Position numbers and translations under genes: made by a program. 64,000 nt of DNA, taken from positions 1,488,001-1,552,000 of the forward strand of contig NZ_CP129966.1 of assembly GCF_030503595.1 (NCBI RefSeq), given 5' to 3'. This document shows positions 27,628 to 36,563 of the stretch, in pieces (position 1 is the first letter of the stretch; every line of letters starts with the position of its first letter). Source of the stretch: Corynebacterium sp. P4-C1. GTDB taxonomy: Bacteria > Actinomycetota > Actinomycetes > Mycobacteriales > Mycobacteriaceae. The notes below the pieces were generated by a model. It was given only the letters and a program-made list of their open reading frames with translations. It searched no databases and had not been told where the DNA came from.

Positions 27628-28377
27628 CTAATTGTCCTTGCCGCGGAAGGCCGCGCGTGCGCGCTCCTTGTTGATGGCGCCGACCGCCTCCAGCGGAATT
27701 CCCGCCGGGCAGACATCCGCGCACTCGCCGTAAAGCGTGCAGTGGCCGAAGTTGGTCTCCAACTCGTCCACCATCTGGCGTGCGCGCCTACCGCGCTCCT
27801 CCTGTCCCAACGGAAGGAGCTTCAGGTGGGTCAGCTTCGCGCCGGTGAACAGGTGCGCAGCACCGTTCGGGCAGGCAGCGACGCACGCGCCGCAGCCGAT
27901 GCAGGCAGCAAAGTCAAGCGCCTTCTCCGCGGTCTGGTGGTTGACGTGCAGGGTGTCGGCATCCGGAGCCGTGCCGGCCTGGATGGAGACGTAGCCGCCC
28001 TGCTGCATCACGCGGTCCAGCGCCGAGCGGTCCACGGTGAGGTCCTTGATCACCGGGAACGCCGCGGAGCGGAACGGCTCGATGCGCAGAGTGTCGCCGT
28101 CCTTGTAGTTGAACAGGCGCTGCAGGCAGGCCGTGGTGTTCTGGCCGGCGCCGTGCGGGCGTCCGTTGACGGACACGCCACAGGTGCCGCAGATGCCTTC
28201 GCGGCAGTCGGACGCGAACGTGAACGGCTCCTCGCCAGCCTCGACGCGGTTGTTGTTGACGTGGTCCAGCAACTCCAGGATCGACATCTGCTCGACAGCG
28301 TCGTCGACCTGAACGGTCTCGAAGTTGCCCTCGGAGTCGGGTCCGGCCTGACGCCAGATCTCAAGTGTCAGTTTCAT
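27628..28377 (-). CDS. sdhB: Succinate dehydrogenase iron-sulfur subunit
   Basis: A 249-residue subunit that passes electrons from SdhA to the membrane quinone site. The [2Fe-2S] motif is SDCREGICGTCG with a further cysteine at QNTTACLQ. The [4Fe-4S]/[3Fe-4S] motifs are CIGCGACVAACPNGA and CTLYGECADVCP. The ATG overlaps the sdhA stop by one base (TAATG), giving tight translational coupling and near-equal dosage. It is the last gene of sdhCAB. Confidence 0.96.
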   Translation of the reverse strand: MKLTLEIWRQAGPDSEGNFETVQVDDAVEQMSILELLDHVNNNRVEAGEEPFTFASDCREGICGTCGVSVNGRPHGAGQNTTACLQRLFNYKDGDTLRIEPFRSAAFPVIKDLTVDRSALDRVMQQGGYVSIQAGTAPDADTLHVNHQTAEKALDFAACIGCGACVAACPNGAAHLFTGAKLTHLKLLPLGQEERGRRARQMVDELETNFGHCTLYGECADVCPAGIPLEAVGAINKERARAAFRGKDN

Positions 28378-30557
28378 TACTTGTAGTTCCTTGTCATCAG
28401 CGGGATCGAATCGAAGTACAGGGGCTCGGCGTGGCGGATGAATTTGTCATCGCCGCCCGGCTCCCATGCGGAGACGAAGCACCAGTTCTCGTCGTCGCGC
28501 TCCGCCTCGCCGTCCTCGGAGAGGTGGTCCTCGCGGTAGTGGGCGCCACAGGACTCGTCGCGGTCGAGAGCGTCGATGATCATGAGCTCACCCAGGTTGA
28601 TGTAGTCCGCGACGCGGATCGCGTTCTCCAGGGTCTGGTTCATGTCCATCGCCTCGCCCGGGATGTTCACGTTGGCCCAGAAGTCACGGCGCAGCTCGCG
28701 GACAGCCTTGAGGCCCTTCTCCATGAGCTCGACGTTACGGGACACACCGCAGCATTCGTAGAGAATCGCGCCGAGCTTCTCGTGGAAGTAGTCCGGTCCG
28801 TGCGGGTCGGTGCCGTTGACGTTCATCAAGCGGTCGATGAGCTCCTGCGAGCGGTTGACAGCGGCGCTGACCTCGGCGGACTCCAGGCTCAGGACCTCCT
28901 CGTTGAGGTGGCCGGCCAGGTAGTTCGGGACGGTGAACGGCAGGGTGAACCAGCCGTCGACCGAAGCGGACAACAGTGAGTTCGCGCCGAGGCGGTTAGC
29001 GCCGTGGTAGGTCCAGGAGCACTCGCCGGCGGCGAACAGGCCGTCGATGGAGGTCATCTCGTTGAAATCGGTCCACAGGCCGCCCATGGTGAAGTGGACG
29101 GTCGGGGCGATGCGCATCGGCACCTCGTACGGGTCCTCTCCGATAGAGTCCTCGTACATCTCGAACAGGTTCGAGTAGCGCTCGCGGATAGTGTCCTTGC
29201 CCAGGCGCTCGATAGCGTCGGAGAAGTCCAGGTACGCGGCGTTGTTGAGCGGGCCGATGCCGCGGCCGGCGTTGATCTCCTTGGAGATCGCGCGGGAAGC
29301 CACGTCACGCGGAACCAGGTTGCCGAATGCCGGGTAGCGGCGCTCCAGGAAGTAGTCGCGCTCCTCCTCCGGGATGTCGGCCGGGTTGCGGTCGTCGCCC
29401 TGTTTCTCGGGGACCCAGATGCGGCCGTCGTTACGCAGGGACTCCGACATCAGCGTCGTCTTCGCCTGCCACTTGGCGTTGACCGGCAGACCCGTCGGGT
29501 GGAACTGCACGAACGCCGGGGAAGCCAAATATGCGCCGTGCTCGTAAGCGCGCATCATGGCCGAAGCGTTGGAGTTCTTCGCCAGGGTGGTCTTGTGGTA
29601 CACGTTGCCGTACCCGCCGGTGGCCAGAACCACGGCGTGGCCGGTGAACGGCACGAGCTCGCCGGTGATCAGGTTGCGGGTGACGATGCCCTCGCAGCGC
29701 TTCTTGCCGTCCTTCTCGGTGATGATGAAGTCGACCAGGTCGTTGTGCGTGAAGATCTCCACGTTGCCCAGGTGGATCTGGCGCTGCAGCGCCGATGCCG
29801 TGGACAGCTGGAGCTGCTGGCCTGTCTGGCCGCGGGTGTAGTAGGTGCGGGACACCTGGACACCACCGAAAGAGCGAGTGGCCAGTGCGCCTCCGTACTC
29901 GCGCGCAAACGGCGCACCGATGGCGTTCATGTGGTCGATCACGCGGACCGACTCGACAGCGAGGCGCCAGCAGTCGGACTCGCGGCAGCGGTAGTCGCCG
30001 CCCTTGACGGTGTCCTTGGTGTGGCGGTACGCGCCGTCGTTGTCCATCTTCTTGCCGCGGGCGGAGTTGACGCCGCCCTGCGCGGCAATGGAGTGCGCGC
30101 GACGGGGTGCGTCGTGGTAGGTGAAGTTCTTCACGTTGTAGCCCAGCTCGCCGAGGGCGGCTGCGGCCGCGCCGCCAGAGAGGCCGGTGCCGACAACGAT
30201 GACGGTGAACTTGCGGCGGTTCAGCGGGGAGACGAGCTCCATGTGGTCCTTCTGGTAGGTCCACATGTCGCGCATCGGGACACCCTTGGGCTCGTTGCTC
30301 TCAAGGATATTGCCCGGGGTGACGCCAGCGGCCTTGGACTTCGGGTTGGTGAAGTCCTTGTTCTCGTCCTTCTTGGCCGCCGGGGTGTTGGTCGCACCCT
30401 TAGCCTCGGCCGGACGGTCCTTGGTGGCCTGATCGCTCATCGGCTTCGCGTCGGCGCTGTTCGGGGCGACCTGGGTGCGCGTCGGCTCCTTGCCGTCGAC
30501 GCGTTGTGCGGGTGCCTTCCCGGGCTTGTTGTTGCCCGCGTTGTGTGCAGTAGTCAT
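28377..30557 (-). CDS. sdhA: Succinate dehydrogenase flavoprotein subunit
   Basis: A 726-residue catalytic subunit of a type B (menaquinone) succinate dehydrogenase. The FAD-binding motif VIVVGTGLSGGAAAAALGEL starts near residue 118; the flavin-linking histidine region is RAHSIAAQGGVNSARG; the active-site stretch is QFHPTGLP. Compared with the usual corynebacterial SdhA it carries about 50 extra N-terminal residues that are Pro/Ala/Lys-rich and disordered. The start has a strong ribosome site (GGAGGAACGTCA), so the extension is probably real. Coupled to sdhB. Confidence 0.96.
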   Translation of the reverse strand: MTTAHNAGNNKPGKAPAQRVDGKEPTRTQVAPNSADAKPMSDQATKDRPAEAKGATNTPAAKKDENKDFTNPKSKAAGVTPGNILESNEPKGVPMRDMWTYQKDHMELVSPLNRRKFTVIVVGTGLSGGAAAAALGELGYNVKNFTYHDAPRRAHSIAAQGGVNSARGKKMDNDGAYRHTKDTVKGGDYRCRESDCWRLAVESVRVIDHMNAIGAPFAREYGGALATRSFGGVQVSRTYYTRGQTGQQLQLSTASALQRQIHLGNVEIFTHNDLVDFIITEKDGKKRCEGIVTRNLITGELVPFTGHAVVLATGGYGNVYHKTTLAKNSNASAMMRAYEHGAYLASPAFVQFHPTGLPVNAKWQAKTTLMSESLRNDGRIWVPEKQGDDRNPADIPEEERDYFLERRYPAFGNLVPRDVASRAISKEINAGRGIGPLNNAAYLDFSDAIERLGKDTIRERYSNLFEMYEDSIGEDPYEVPMRIAPTVHFTMGGLWTDFNEMTSIDGLFAAGECSWTYHGANRLGANSLLSASVDGWFTLPFTVPNYLAGHLNEEVLSLESAEVSAAVNRSQELIDRLMNVNGTDPHGPDYFHEKLGAILYECCGVSRNVELMEKGLKAVRELRRDFWANVNIPGEAMDMNQTLENAIRVADYINLGELMIIDALDRDESCGAHYREDHLSEDGEAERDDENWCFVSAWEPGGDDKFIRHAEPLYFDSIPLMTRNYK

Positions 30558-30577
30558 TGACGTTCCTCCAGCCGTTC

Positions 30578-31336
30578 CTAAGACACCATTCCGAATGCGA
30601 TGGCCAGCGGCATCACGATGTTGCCGATCACTACGATGGCCGGGATCCAGTACGCGAGCACGACCATGATGGCGCTGCCACGCTTACCCAGCCAGCCAAG
30701 GTCGGACACCGCCAAGTACACGCCGTGGGTGAGGTGCAAGAACAAGGCGATCATCGCGATGACGTAGAAGAGGGTCACCGGCCAGCGTGCCGGCGCGAAG
30801 GTGGCCAGCAGATTGTTCTTCACCGCGCCTGCGACGAAGGCGTCGGATGCGACGACCTCACCAATGGTCAGGTCGAGCAGGTGGAAGATGATGAAGAGCA
30901 GCAGGATGATGCCGGTAGCGATCATCGCGCGAGCCGCGGTGGACTGCAGTCCGCCCATCAGGTTGGTGCGGCGGAACTTGCCGCGGGATTGCTTCGAGCG
31001 CGCCTTCAGCGCGAGTGCGCCCCAGACGTGCAGCACGAGGCAGACGAGCAGGACGATGCGGATAATCCACAGCAGCGAGCTACCGGGGAACAGTGGCTGG
31101 CCCATCTCGCGCAGGAACTCGCCGTATTCATCGATGGCAGCGGTACGGCCGTGGTCGGGCATGAAGATCTTCAGGTTGCCGACCATGTGGCCGATGACGA
31201 ACAAGAAGAAGAACAGGCCTGTCACAGCCATTGTGAGTTTGAGCGCCCACGTAGGCACCCCGGGCCGCTCGCGCAGCGGCTCCTCAGTGATCTTGCCGTG
31301 ACGTATTGCGTCACGATCTACATGTTGAACAGTCAT
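30578..31336 (-). CDS. sdhC: Succinate dehydrogenase cytochrome b556 subunit (type B)
   Basis: A 252-residue membrane anchor with five helices, carrying two haem b groups in type B enzymes. Helices include LTMAVTGLFFFLFVIGHMVG (with a haem-ligand His), SSLLWIIRIVLLVCLVLHVWG, ILLLFIIFHLLDL, and VTLFYVIAMIALFLHLTHGV. No separate sdhD exists, as usual for this type. A TGGAGG ribosome site precedes the ATG. It heads sdhCAB, transcribed toward minus. Confidence 0.95.
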   Translation of the reverse strand: MTVQHVDRDAIRHGKITEEPLRERPGVPTWALKLTMAVTGLFFFLFVIGHMVGNLKIFMPDHGRTAAIDEYGEFLREMGQPLFPGSSLLWIIRIVLLVCLVLHVWGALALKARSKQSRGKFRRTNLMGGLQSTAARAMIATGIILLLFIIFHLLDLTIGEVVASDAFVAGAVKNNLLATFAPARWPVTLFYVIAMIALFLHLTHGVYLAVSDLGWLGKRGSAIMVVLAYWIPAIVVIGNIVMPLAIAFGMVS

Positions 31337-31655
31337 GGCACCTCCAGTGTCGATTCAACTTTACGATTAACCGAAGGTTCCCCACTAGTCGGAGCCGCCC
31401 GTCACCCCCACCCACAGGGGGCGCAGACGCCACTTTGGACGCACGCCCACAGCCGCGCGGCCAACATCGCAGTTCACATGAGCACCAGCTTTTCGACGCC
31501 CACCCCTCACCTGGAAATGTGAATTAGCGCACCCACACCCGTTTTCAGCGGGCTACTACACATTGAATACCCCGAAGGGTGTCGAACTTTGGTTTGTTAG
31601 CTGTCCCTTATCTCCGCGGCGGTGAAGCTCCGCAGTCTTCGTTACAGTGGGGCCC
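31337..31655. promoter_or_regulatory. Divergent regulatory region upstream of sdhCAB
   Basis: About 320 bp. Three C- or G-runs near sdhC resemble RamA sites: CCCC (31379-31382), ACCCCCA (31404-31410) and AGGGGG (31416-31421). TGTGAATTAGCGCACC near 31517 is a weak half-match to the GlxR consensus. A TAAAGT box on minus near 31361 could be the sdhC -10. In C. glutamicum the sdh operon is controlled by RamA and GlxR; here this is inference from motifs. No gene is seen. Confidence 0.4.
31643..31648 (+). promoter_or_regulatory. -10 box TACAGT, SRPBCC gene
   Basis: 7 nt before the ATG. Confidence 0.55.
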
Positions 31656-32132
31656 ATGACTGATACGAATTCTGCAACCCGAATCATCGACGCATCCGCC
31701 AACGACATTTTCGCGCTCCTGTCCGATCCCTCCCGCCACGCCGAGACCGACAATTCCGGCATGGTCGTCTCCACCGACACCGACGCGAAGCTGGAGAAGG
31801 TCGGCGACATTTTCGTCATGAACATGACCAAGGAGGACGGCGATTACCAGACCCGTAACGAGGTTTTCGCTTTCCAGGAGAACAAGGTCATCGGCTGGAA
31901 GAACCTGAAGAACCTCACTGCCGACGTCGAGGTCGGAGCGAAGTGGCTCTACGAGCTGTCTTCCGAGGGCGCTGACCGCACCTCCGTCACACTCACCTAC
32001 GACCGCAGCGAGATCGAGTCCGACGAGGTCCGCAAGATGTCCGAGAACTTCGACGACGCAGCGATGGAAGAGTCCCTCGCCGCGCTCGCCGCAGCTGTCG
32101 ACGGCACCGACAACCCCACCCAGAAGGGCTAA
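31656..32132 (+). CDS. SRPBCC family (polyketide cyclase/START-like) protein
   Basis: A 158-residue soluble protein with the SRPBCC pattern: strand TRIIDASANDIFALLSDPSRHA, central VFAFQENKVIGWKNL and C-terminal helix MEESLAALAAAVD. It probably binds a hydrophobic ligand; no catalytic residue can be named. The start ATG is 7 nt after a TACAGT box (leaderless), which rules out the three-codon-longer GTG start. Divergent from sdhC, convergent with the DUF4352 gene. Confidence 0.85.
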   Translation: MTDTNSATRIIDASANDIFALLSDPSRHAETDNSGMVVSTDTDAKLEKVGDIFVMNMTKEDGDYQTRNEVFAFQENKVIGWKNLKNLTADVEVGAKWLYELSSEGADRTSVTLTYDRSEIESDEVRKMSENFDDAAMEESLAALAAAVDGTDNPTQKG

Positions 32133-32165
32133 GAGCCAGAAACTGAACTCCTGCCCCCTATAGCG

Positions 32166-32212
32166 AAAGCGCCCCGCACCACTTCCCAATCGGGAAAGTG
32201 CGGGGCGCTTTT
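32166..32212. terminator. Bidirectional terminator
   Basis: A long stem around GCGCCCCGCAC / GTGCGGGGCGC continuing to TCCC/GGGA at a tight AATC loop, flanked by AAA on the left and TTTT on the right. It serves the convergent SRPBCC and DUF4352 genes. Confidence 0.88.
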
Positions 32213-32253
32213 CACGGTTCGCTTTCCAGCGCATGGCTGGCGGCACTTATTCC

Positions 32254-32940
32254 TTATTTAACCGCGAAGAACGTCTTCTCCTTGCTCACAGCCGGCTGGA
32301 TGGAAATCGTGCCCTTGTCGCCGTCTGCTTCCGGAATCGGGATGACGATGTTTCCGGTCGTCGAAGCACCCGAATAGAGGGTCTTGCCGCTCTCAAAGTC
32401 ATCGTCGATCAGCACGAGAGCGTCGTACTCCCGCGCAGTCTGCCCGTCGGGAGAAATGTACTCAACCTGGAGCAGCGGAGAACTTCCCTGCGCGTCGTCG
32501 CCCAAATACTCGGCCGTCACATTGATCATCATGTACTTCTTGCCCGCTTCCGGCGGATCGTTGTACTCGTTGGCCTTCTTCACGTCGTCATTGGCGTTCA
32601 GATTGACGGTGTTCAGGGTGATTTTCCAATCCTTGTTCTCCACCGACGATCCGACAGGCAACGGGTTTTCACGGGAGGAACCCTGCCCCTTGCCCTTGTC
32701 CTTGCCTTTGCCGTTGCCGGTATCGCCGCCGCTACTAGGGGCCGCGCCCGATGTCGGCGCCGTCGAGGTTTCGCCGCCACCCCCGCCGGAGCCCTCTTCG
32801 TCGCCACCGCTGAGAAGGAAATAGAGCAAACCGCCGAGCAGCGCGAGAACAAGGACGATGCCGGCGATGATGCCGATCACTTTGCCGGAGCCACCGCCCG
32901 AGCCGTTCTGCTGGCCACCTTGGCCATACGGCACCCCCAT
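32254..32940 (-). CDS. Membrane-anchored DUF4352 protein with start codon apparently lost
   Basis: From the first usable ATG the product is 228 aa: Gly/Gln-rich head, one membrane helix (VIGIIAGIVLVLALLGGLLYF), a Gly/Ser/Thr linker, then a DUF4352 immunoglobulin-like domain (residues about 90-228; NPLPVGSSVENKDWKITLNT). The frame stays open upstream and encodes a tidy GYGQQ/GYDQQ repeat back to 33012, where AAG stands 8 nt after GGGGAG, exactly where a start codon is expected. No ATG, GTG or TTG exists in that stretch. The gene may use a non-standard start, carry a mutated start, or contain a base error. Confidence 0.7.
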   Translation of the reverse strand: MGVPYGQGGQQNGSGGGSGKVIGIIAGIVLVLALLGGLLYFLLSGGDEEGSGGGGGETSTAPTSGAAPSSGGDTGNGKGKDKGKGQGSSRENPLPVGSSVENKDWKITLNTVNLNANDDVKKANEYNDPPEAGKKYMMINVTAEYLGDDAQGSSPLLQVEYISPDGQTAREYDALVLIDDDFESGKTLYSGASTTGNIVIPIPEADGDKGTISIQPAVSKEKTFFAVK

Positions 32941-33088
32941 TTGCTGAAACCCTTGCTGGCCGTAGCCCTGCTGGTCGTAGCCCTGCTGACCGTAACCGTT
33001 TGAAGCGTCCTTGTTATCGGCTCCCCTTTATTGGAGAGAGCTTCGGATCAGATCTATGCGCCTTAAAGACTGGCTGCGCTTTACTTTA

Positions 33089-33111
33089 ACGACGAAATGA
33101 ACTTTCGTCGT
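33089..33111. repeat. Perfect 9-bp inverted repeat
   Basis: ACGACGAAA (33089-33097) and TTTCGTCGT (33103-33111) with loop TGAAC, upstream of the DUF4352 gene. It has no T-run, so an operator or RNA leader element is more likely than a terminator. Confidence 0.5.
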
Positions 33112-33161
33112 GCTATCCTCTCAAAATCAATACCCCAACCACCCGCCGGGAGACCACAGAA

Positions 33162-33191
33162 AAACGCCCCGAGCAGGGGCTCGGGGCGTTT
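33162..33191 (-). terminator. Rho-independent terminator of lpd
   Basis: Perfect 13-bp stem AAACGCCCCGAGC / GCTCGGGGCGTTT with a 4-nt loop, followed on minus by T5. Confidence 0.9.
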
Positions 33192-33197
33192 CCCATC

Positions 33198-33208
33198 CGT
33201 CGATAAGC
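33198..33208 (+). repeat. 11-mer CGTCGATAAGC, copy 6
   Basis: Intergenic, between the lpd terminator hairpin and the lpd stop codon. Confidence 0.85.
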
Positions 33209-33214
33209 GGGAGG

Positions 33215-34627
33215 CTACAAGTTGATCATGTGGCCTTCAACGCCGTGCGCGATCTCCTTGAGCACCTCCGACAACGTCGGGTGGATGTGCACGCTACGCG
33301 CGATCTCACCCGCGGTGAGGTCGAAGCGCTGCGCCAGGTTGATCTCCGGCAGCAGCTCGGACACATTCGCGCCAACCAGGTGGGCACCGAGGATCTCGCC
33401 GTACTCGCCTTCCACGACGAGTTTGCCGAAGCCCTGCGACTCCGCCAGACCCAGCGCCTTGCCGTTCGCCGAGAACGGGAAGGTGGCGACCTTGATGTCC
33501 TTGTCCGCGAACTTCTCGCGCGCCTGCTCCTCGGTGTAGCCCATGGACGCGACCTGCGGGTTGCAGAACGTCGCGCGTGGCATCATTTGGTAGTCGCCCA
33601 GCTCCATCGTCTCCGCGTCCGCGATGGTCTCAGCCGCGACAATGCCCTGTGCCTCAGCCACGTGGGCGAGCTGCAGCTTGGCGGTGACGTCGCCGATGGC
33701 GTAGATGCCGTCGACGTTGGTGCGCATGCGCTCGTCCACGTCGATCGCGCCGCGGTCCGTCAGCTTCACGCCGGTGTTCTCCAAGCCGTAGCCCTCGGTG
33801 CGCGGCTGGAAGCCGACAGCGACCATGACACGGTCCACGGTGAGCGTCTCCGTGTCGTCGGAGCCCTTCTTCTGGATGTCCACCTCGACGGAGCTGCCGT
33901 TGTCGCGTACAGCCGTCGTCGCGTGGCCCGTCAGGAGCTTCACGCCGAGCTTCTTGTACGCCTTGGCGATCTCCTTGGAAACGTCCTTGTCCTCGTTCGG
34001 CAGGACACGGTCCATGAACTCCACGACCGTGACGTCCACGCCATAGTTGGACAGCACGTACGCGAACTCCATGCCGATCGCGCCCGCACCGACGATGACC
34101 ATCTTCTCCGGTGCCTCTGGGTTGAGGATCTGCTCCTCGAAGGAGACCACATTCTCCGAAAGCTCGATGCCCGGCAGGGTCTTCACCACAGAACCCGTGG
34201 CGATGATGCAATCGTCGAACGTGACGGTCTTGCCCTTGTCATCACCCTCGGTGATCTCCAGGGTCTTCGCATCCTTGAACGTGCCGAGACCATTGATCTC
34301 GGTGATCTTGTTCTTCTTCATCAAGTAGTGGACGCCGCCGACGATCTTCTCCGAGACCTTGCGGGAGCGCTTGTGCGCGTCTCCGTACTCGAAGGAGACA
34401 TCGCCCTTGATGCCGAACGTCTTCGCCTCGTGGTTGAAAATGTGCGCCACTTCAGCATTCTTGATCAACGACTTCGAGGGGATGCAGCCCACGTTCAGGC
34501 ACACACCGCCCCAATACTGCTTCTCTACAACCGCGACCTTCTTGCCCAACTGGGCTGCGCGAATTGCGGCGACGTAGCCGCCAGGGCCAGCGCCGAGTAC
34601 TACAACGTCAAAATGTTCATTAGCCAC
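33215..34627 (-). CDS. lpd: Dihydrolipoyl dehydrogenase
   Basis: The E3 flavoprotein that reoxidises dihydrolipoyl groups of the pyruvate and 2-oxoglutarate dehydrogenase complexes with NAD+. 470 aa. FAD motif [20 protein letters not shown], redox disulfide [17 protein letters not shown] motif [17 protein letters not shown], and the catalytic C-terminal [13 protein letters not shown] chose the GTG at 34627 because TATCCT lies 7 nt upstream; the longer ORF adds 26 residues unlike the family. Monocistronic, with its own terminator. Confidence 0.95.
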   Translation of the reverse strand: MANEHFDVVVLGAGPGGYVAAIRAAQLGKKVAVVEKQYWGGVCLNVGCIPSKSLIKNAEVAHIFNHEAKTFGIKGDVSFEYGDAHKRSRKVSEKIVGGVHYLMKKNKITEINGLGTFKDAKTLEITEGDDKGKTVTFDDCIIATGSVVKTLPGIELSENVVSFEEQILNPEAPEKMVIVGAGAIGMEFAYVLSNYGVDVTVVEFMDRVLPNEDKDVSKEIAKAYKKLGVKLLTGHATTAVRDNGSSVEVDIQKKGSDDTETLTVDRVMVAVGFQPRTEGYGLENTGVKLTDRGAIDVDERMRTNVDGIYAIGDVTAKLQLAHVAEAQGIVAAETIADAETMELGDYQMMPRATFCNPQVASMGYTEEQAREKFADKDIKVATFPFSANGKALGLAESQGFGKLVVEGEYGEILGAHLVGANVSELLPEINLAQRFDLTAGEIARSVHIHPTLSEVLKEIAHGVEGHMINL

Positions 34628-34634
34628 GACCCCT

Positions 34635-34640
34635 AGGATA
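34635..34640 (-). promoter_or_regulatory. -10 box TATCCT, lpd
   Basis: 7 nt before the GTG. Confidence 0.55.
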
Positions 34641-34750
34641 CGTGCGCTTGCGCAAACTCGCTGCGGGGGTGCTTTCCGCTTCAAAGTTCGACGCTCTTTT
34701 AGCATGATGTGCCCAGTCTCCGTTCCTTCATCAGCGAAGGAACCCTACGC

Positions 34751-36273
34751 ATGAAGCTGTCCCGCCCCGCTCTCACGTCCGTCGCCGCGATCGCTATCGC
34801 CGCCGGGTCGTTCACCGTCGTCAACGCCCAGGACAACGACACGGCCACAGCGCCGAGCACGCTTATTGACGGCGCAAACGACCCCATCGTCGGCGAGTCC
34901 GCCCCCTCAGCGATGAGGACGCCCCTGCAGAGGTTGCCGCCCCGGAGGCATCTGATACCCCCGCTGCCGACACGGCTGCGGACGCAGAGGGTGCTGATGC
35001 TGCAGCCCCGCCTCAGGGTGCGGATGAGATCGGCACCAAAACGGACGCCGGTCAGGCCGCCTCTGACATCAACGCGCTCGTAAACGGCCTCGCCCAACAG
35101 GGTCAGGAAGACGTGGATCCTGAGATCGCGGCTCGTGCCCAAGTGTGCCGGACCCCAGCACCGCCCCGGAAACGGTCGCGAAGATGAGCAAGATCATCCG
35201 CCCGGGAGAAGGCTCCGAAGAAGCGGTGGGGCGACCGTAATTCACCACAGTCCTGGTACGGCACCAAGAGTGTCGAGGGCTTGTACGTCTACTCCAAGTC
35301 CATGGACCGCGACATCCCGGTCGCTCTCGTCCGCGCTACTGATGAGGAGGGCAATCTGGTCGACAACGCGCCCACCCTTCACATGCTCAACGGCGCTGGC
35401 GGCTCCGAGCAGAGCGGAGACTGGATTTCCGTCGGTGAGGCGGAGAAGTTCTACAAGGGCATCAACATCGTCATCCCAATGGAGGGCGCTTTTTCCTACT
35501 ACGTCGATTGCCTCACCGACGGGGACACCATGAAGGAGAAGTCCGACTACTTCAAGGGCAAGCAGAAGTGGTCCACGTTCCTGGGCAAAGAACTTCCTCC
35601 GGCCGTCGAAAAGGAACTCGGCGCGAACGACAAGCGTCGCACCCTCGGGTTCTCCATGTCAGGCACCTCGTCACTCCTGCTCGCGGAGCACTACCCCGAC
35701 AAGTTCGACGCCGTCGGATCCTTCTCCGGCTGCGCCGCCACTTCCACCCCGTTACCGTGGGCATTCGCCGCATTGACCGTGAATCGCGCCGCGAAGGAGC
35801 CCAACTACGCATCCATCACCCCGGCCCACATCTGGGGCCCGAGGGGCAGCCCGTACAACCGCTACAACGATGCCCCCGTCAACGCCGAGAAGCTGCGCGG
35901 CAAAGCCATCTACATCTCTAATGGATCCGGCACCAGCTCCCAGACGGACATGGTCGGCTTCCGCGTTGCGAATGGCCAGAGCTCGTCCACGGCCATCTAC
36001 GACGCATTCACCGCCACCGTCGAAGGCGGCGTCATCGAGGCAGCGACCAACTCGTGCACCCACGACCTGCGTGCCAAGCTGAACAGCGAGAACATTCCGG
36101 CCCACTACGAGCTCCGCAAGACCGGCACCCACGCATGGGCACTCTGGGCTGACGACATGTACCGCTCCTGGGACACCACGTTCGGCCCGGCCCTTGTCGG
36201 CGAGAACTTCGTGCCGGCCGAACGAGGCAAAGATCTCCCCGTGCGCCTCACGTGGAACGGATCTAGCAATTAG
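34751..36273 (+). pseudogene. Mycolyltransferase-type secreted esterase broken by frameshifts
   Basis: The gene starts normally: MKLSRPALTSVAAIAIAAGS signal peptide and cleavage near AQD. The reading frame then shifts at about 34905 (C5 run), again near 35145-35157, and back at about 35215 (G4 run). From 35221 on, the frame is intact and encodes the catalytic part: LNGAGGSEQS, nucleophile serine in GFSMSGTSS, CAATSTPLPW and the C-terminal GTHAWALW. It is clearly related to the intact gene at 38595 but has an additional acidic Ala/Glu-rich stretch after the signal. Three shifts argue for decay, although homopolymer sequencing errors are possible. Confidence 0.8.
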
Positions 36274-36485
36274 GTCCACGCAGCGACTGCACTGAACGAC
36301 TGAAAGCGGGCGGTTTTTCTTTTGCCTAGCCGTGGCGTTTTGCCAACCCTTCGCGCGCCGCGAGTTGGTTCGGCGGCGGTGTTCGCGCTTTCTTCCCGCC
36401 CGGCAAAACTTTTTTTGCGCACCGTGGAACCGGCCCCTTTTCCCACGTCAACGCCACTTTCCCGCACCCGCGCTCGTATCTGCCT

Positions 36486-36510
36486 TGTGGATAACTTTTG
36501 TTTATCCACA
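36486..36510. promoter_or_regulatory. Two perfect DnaA boxes, inverted
   Basis: TGTGGATAA (36486-36494) and TTATCCACA (36502-36510), separated by 7 bp, head to head. Both equal the consensus DnaA box. They lie 54 bp upstream of the HNH endonuclease gene. Confidence 0.7.
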
Positions 36511-36563
36511 GGTTTGAGGTGGTGGGGCGTCCGGGATCGTTTCATGGTTTTACTCTCAAAGCC

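Noticed and set aside
29004..30560. 518-codon open frame opposite sdhA, and similar long frames opposite lpd (33110-34636) and the rml genes (45881-48049)
   Set aside because: They mirror strong known genes in high-GC DNA, have Arg/His-rich translations without motifs, and lack ribosome sites.
35281..36273. An independent intact gene from 35281 on
   Set aside because: The TTG start lies in the middle of the esterase fold; the signal peptide is upstream in another frame, so this is the 3' part of a broken gene.
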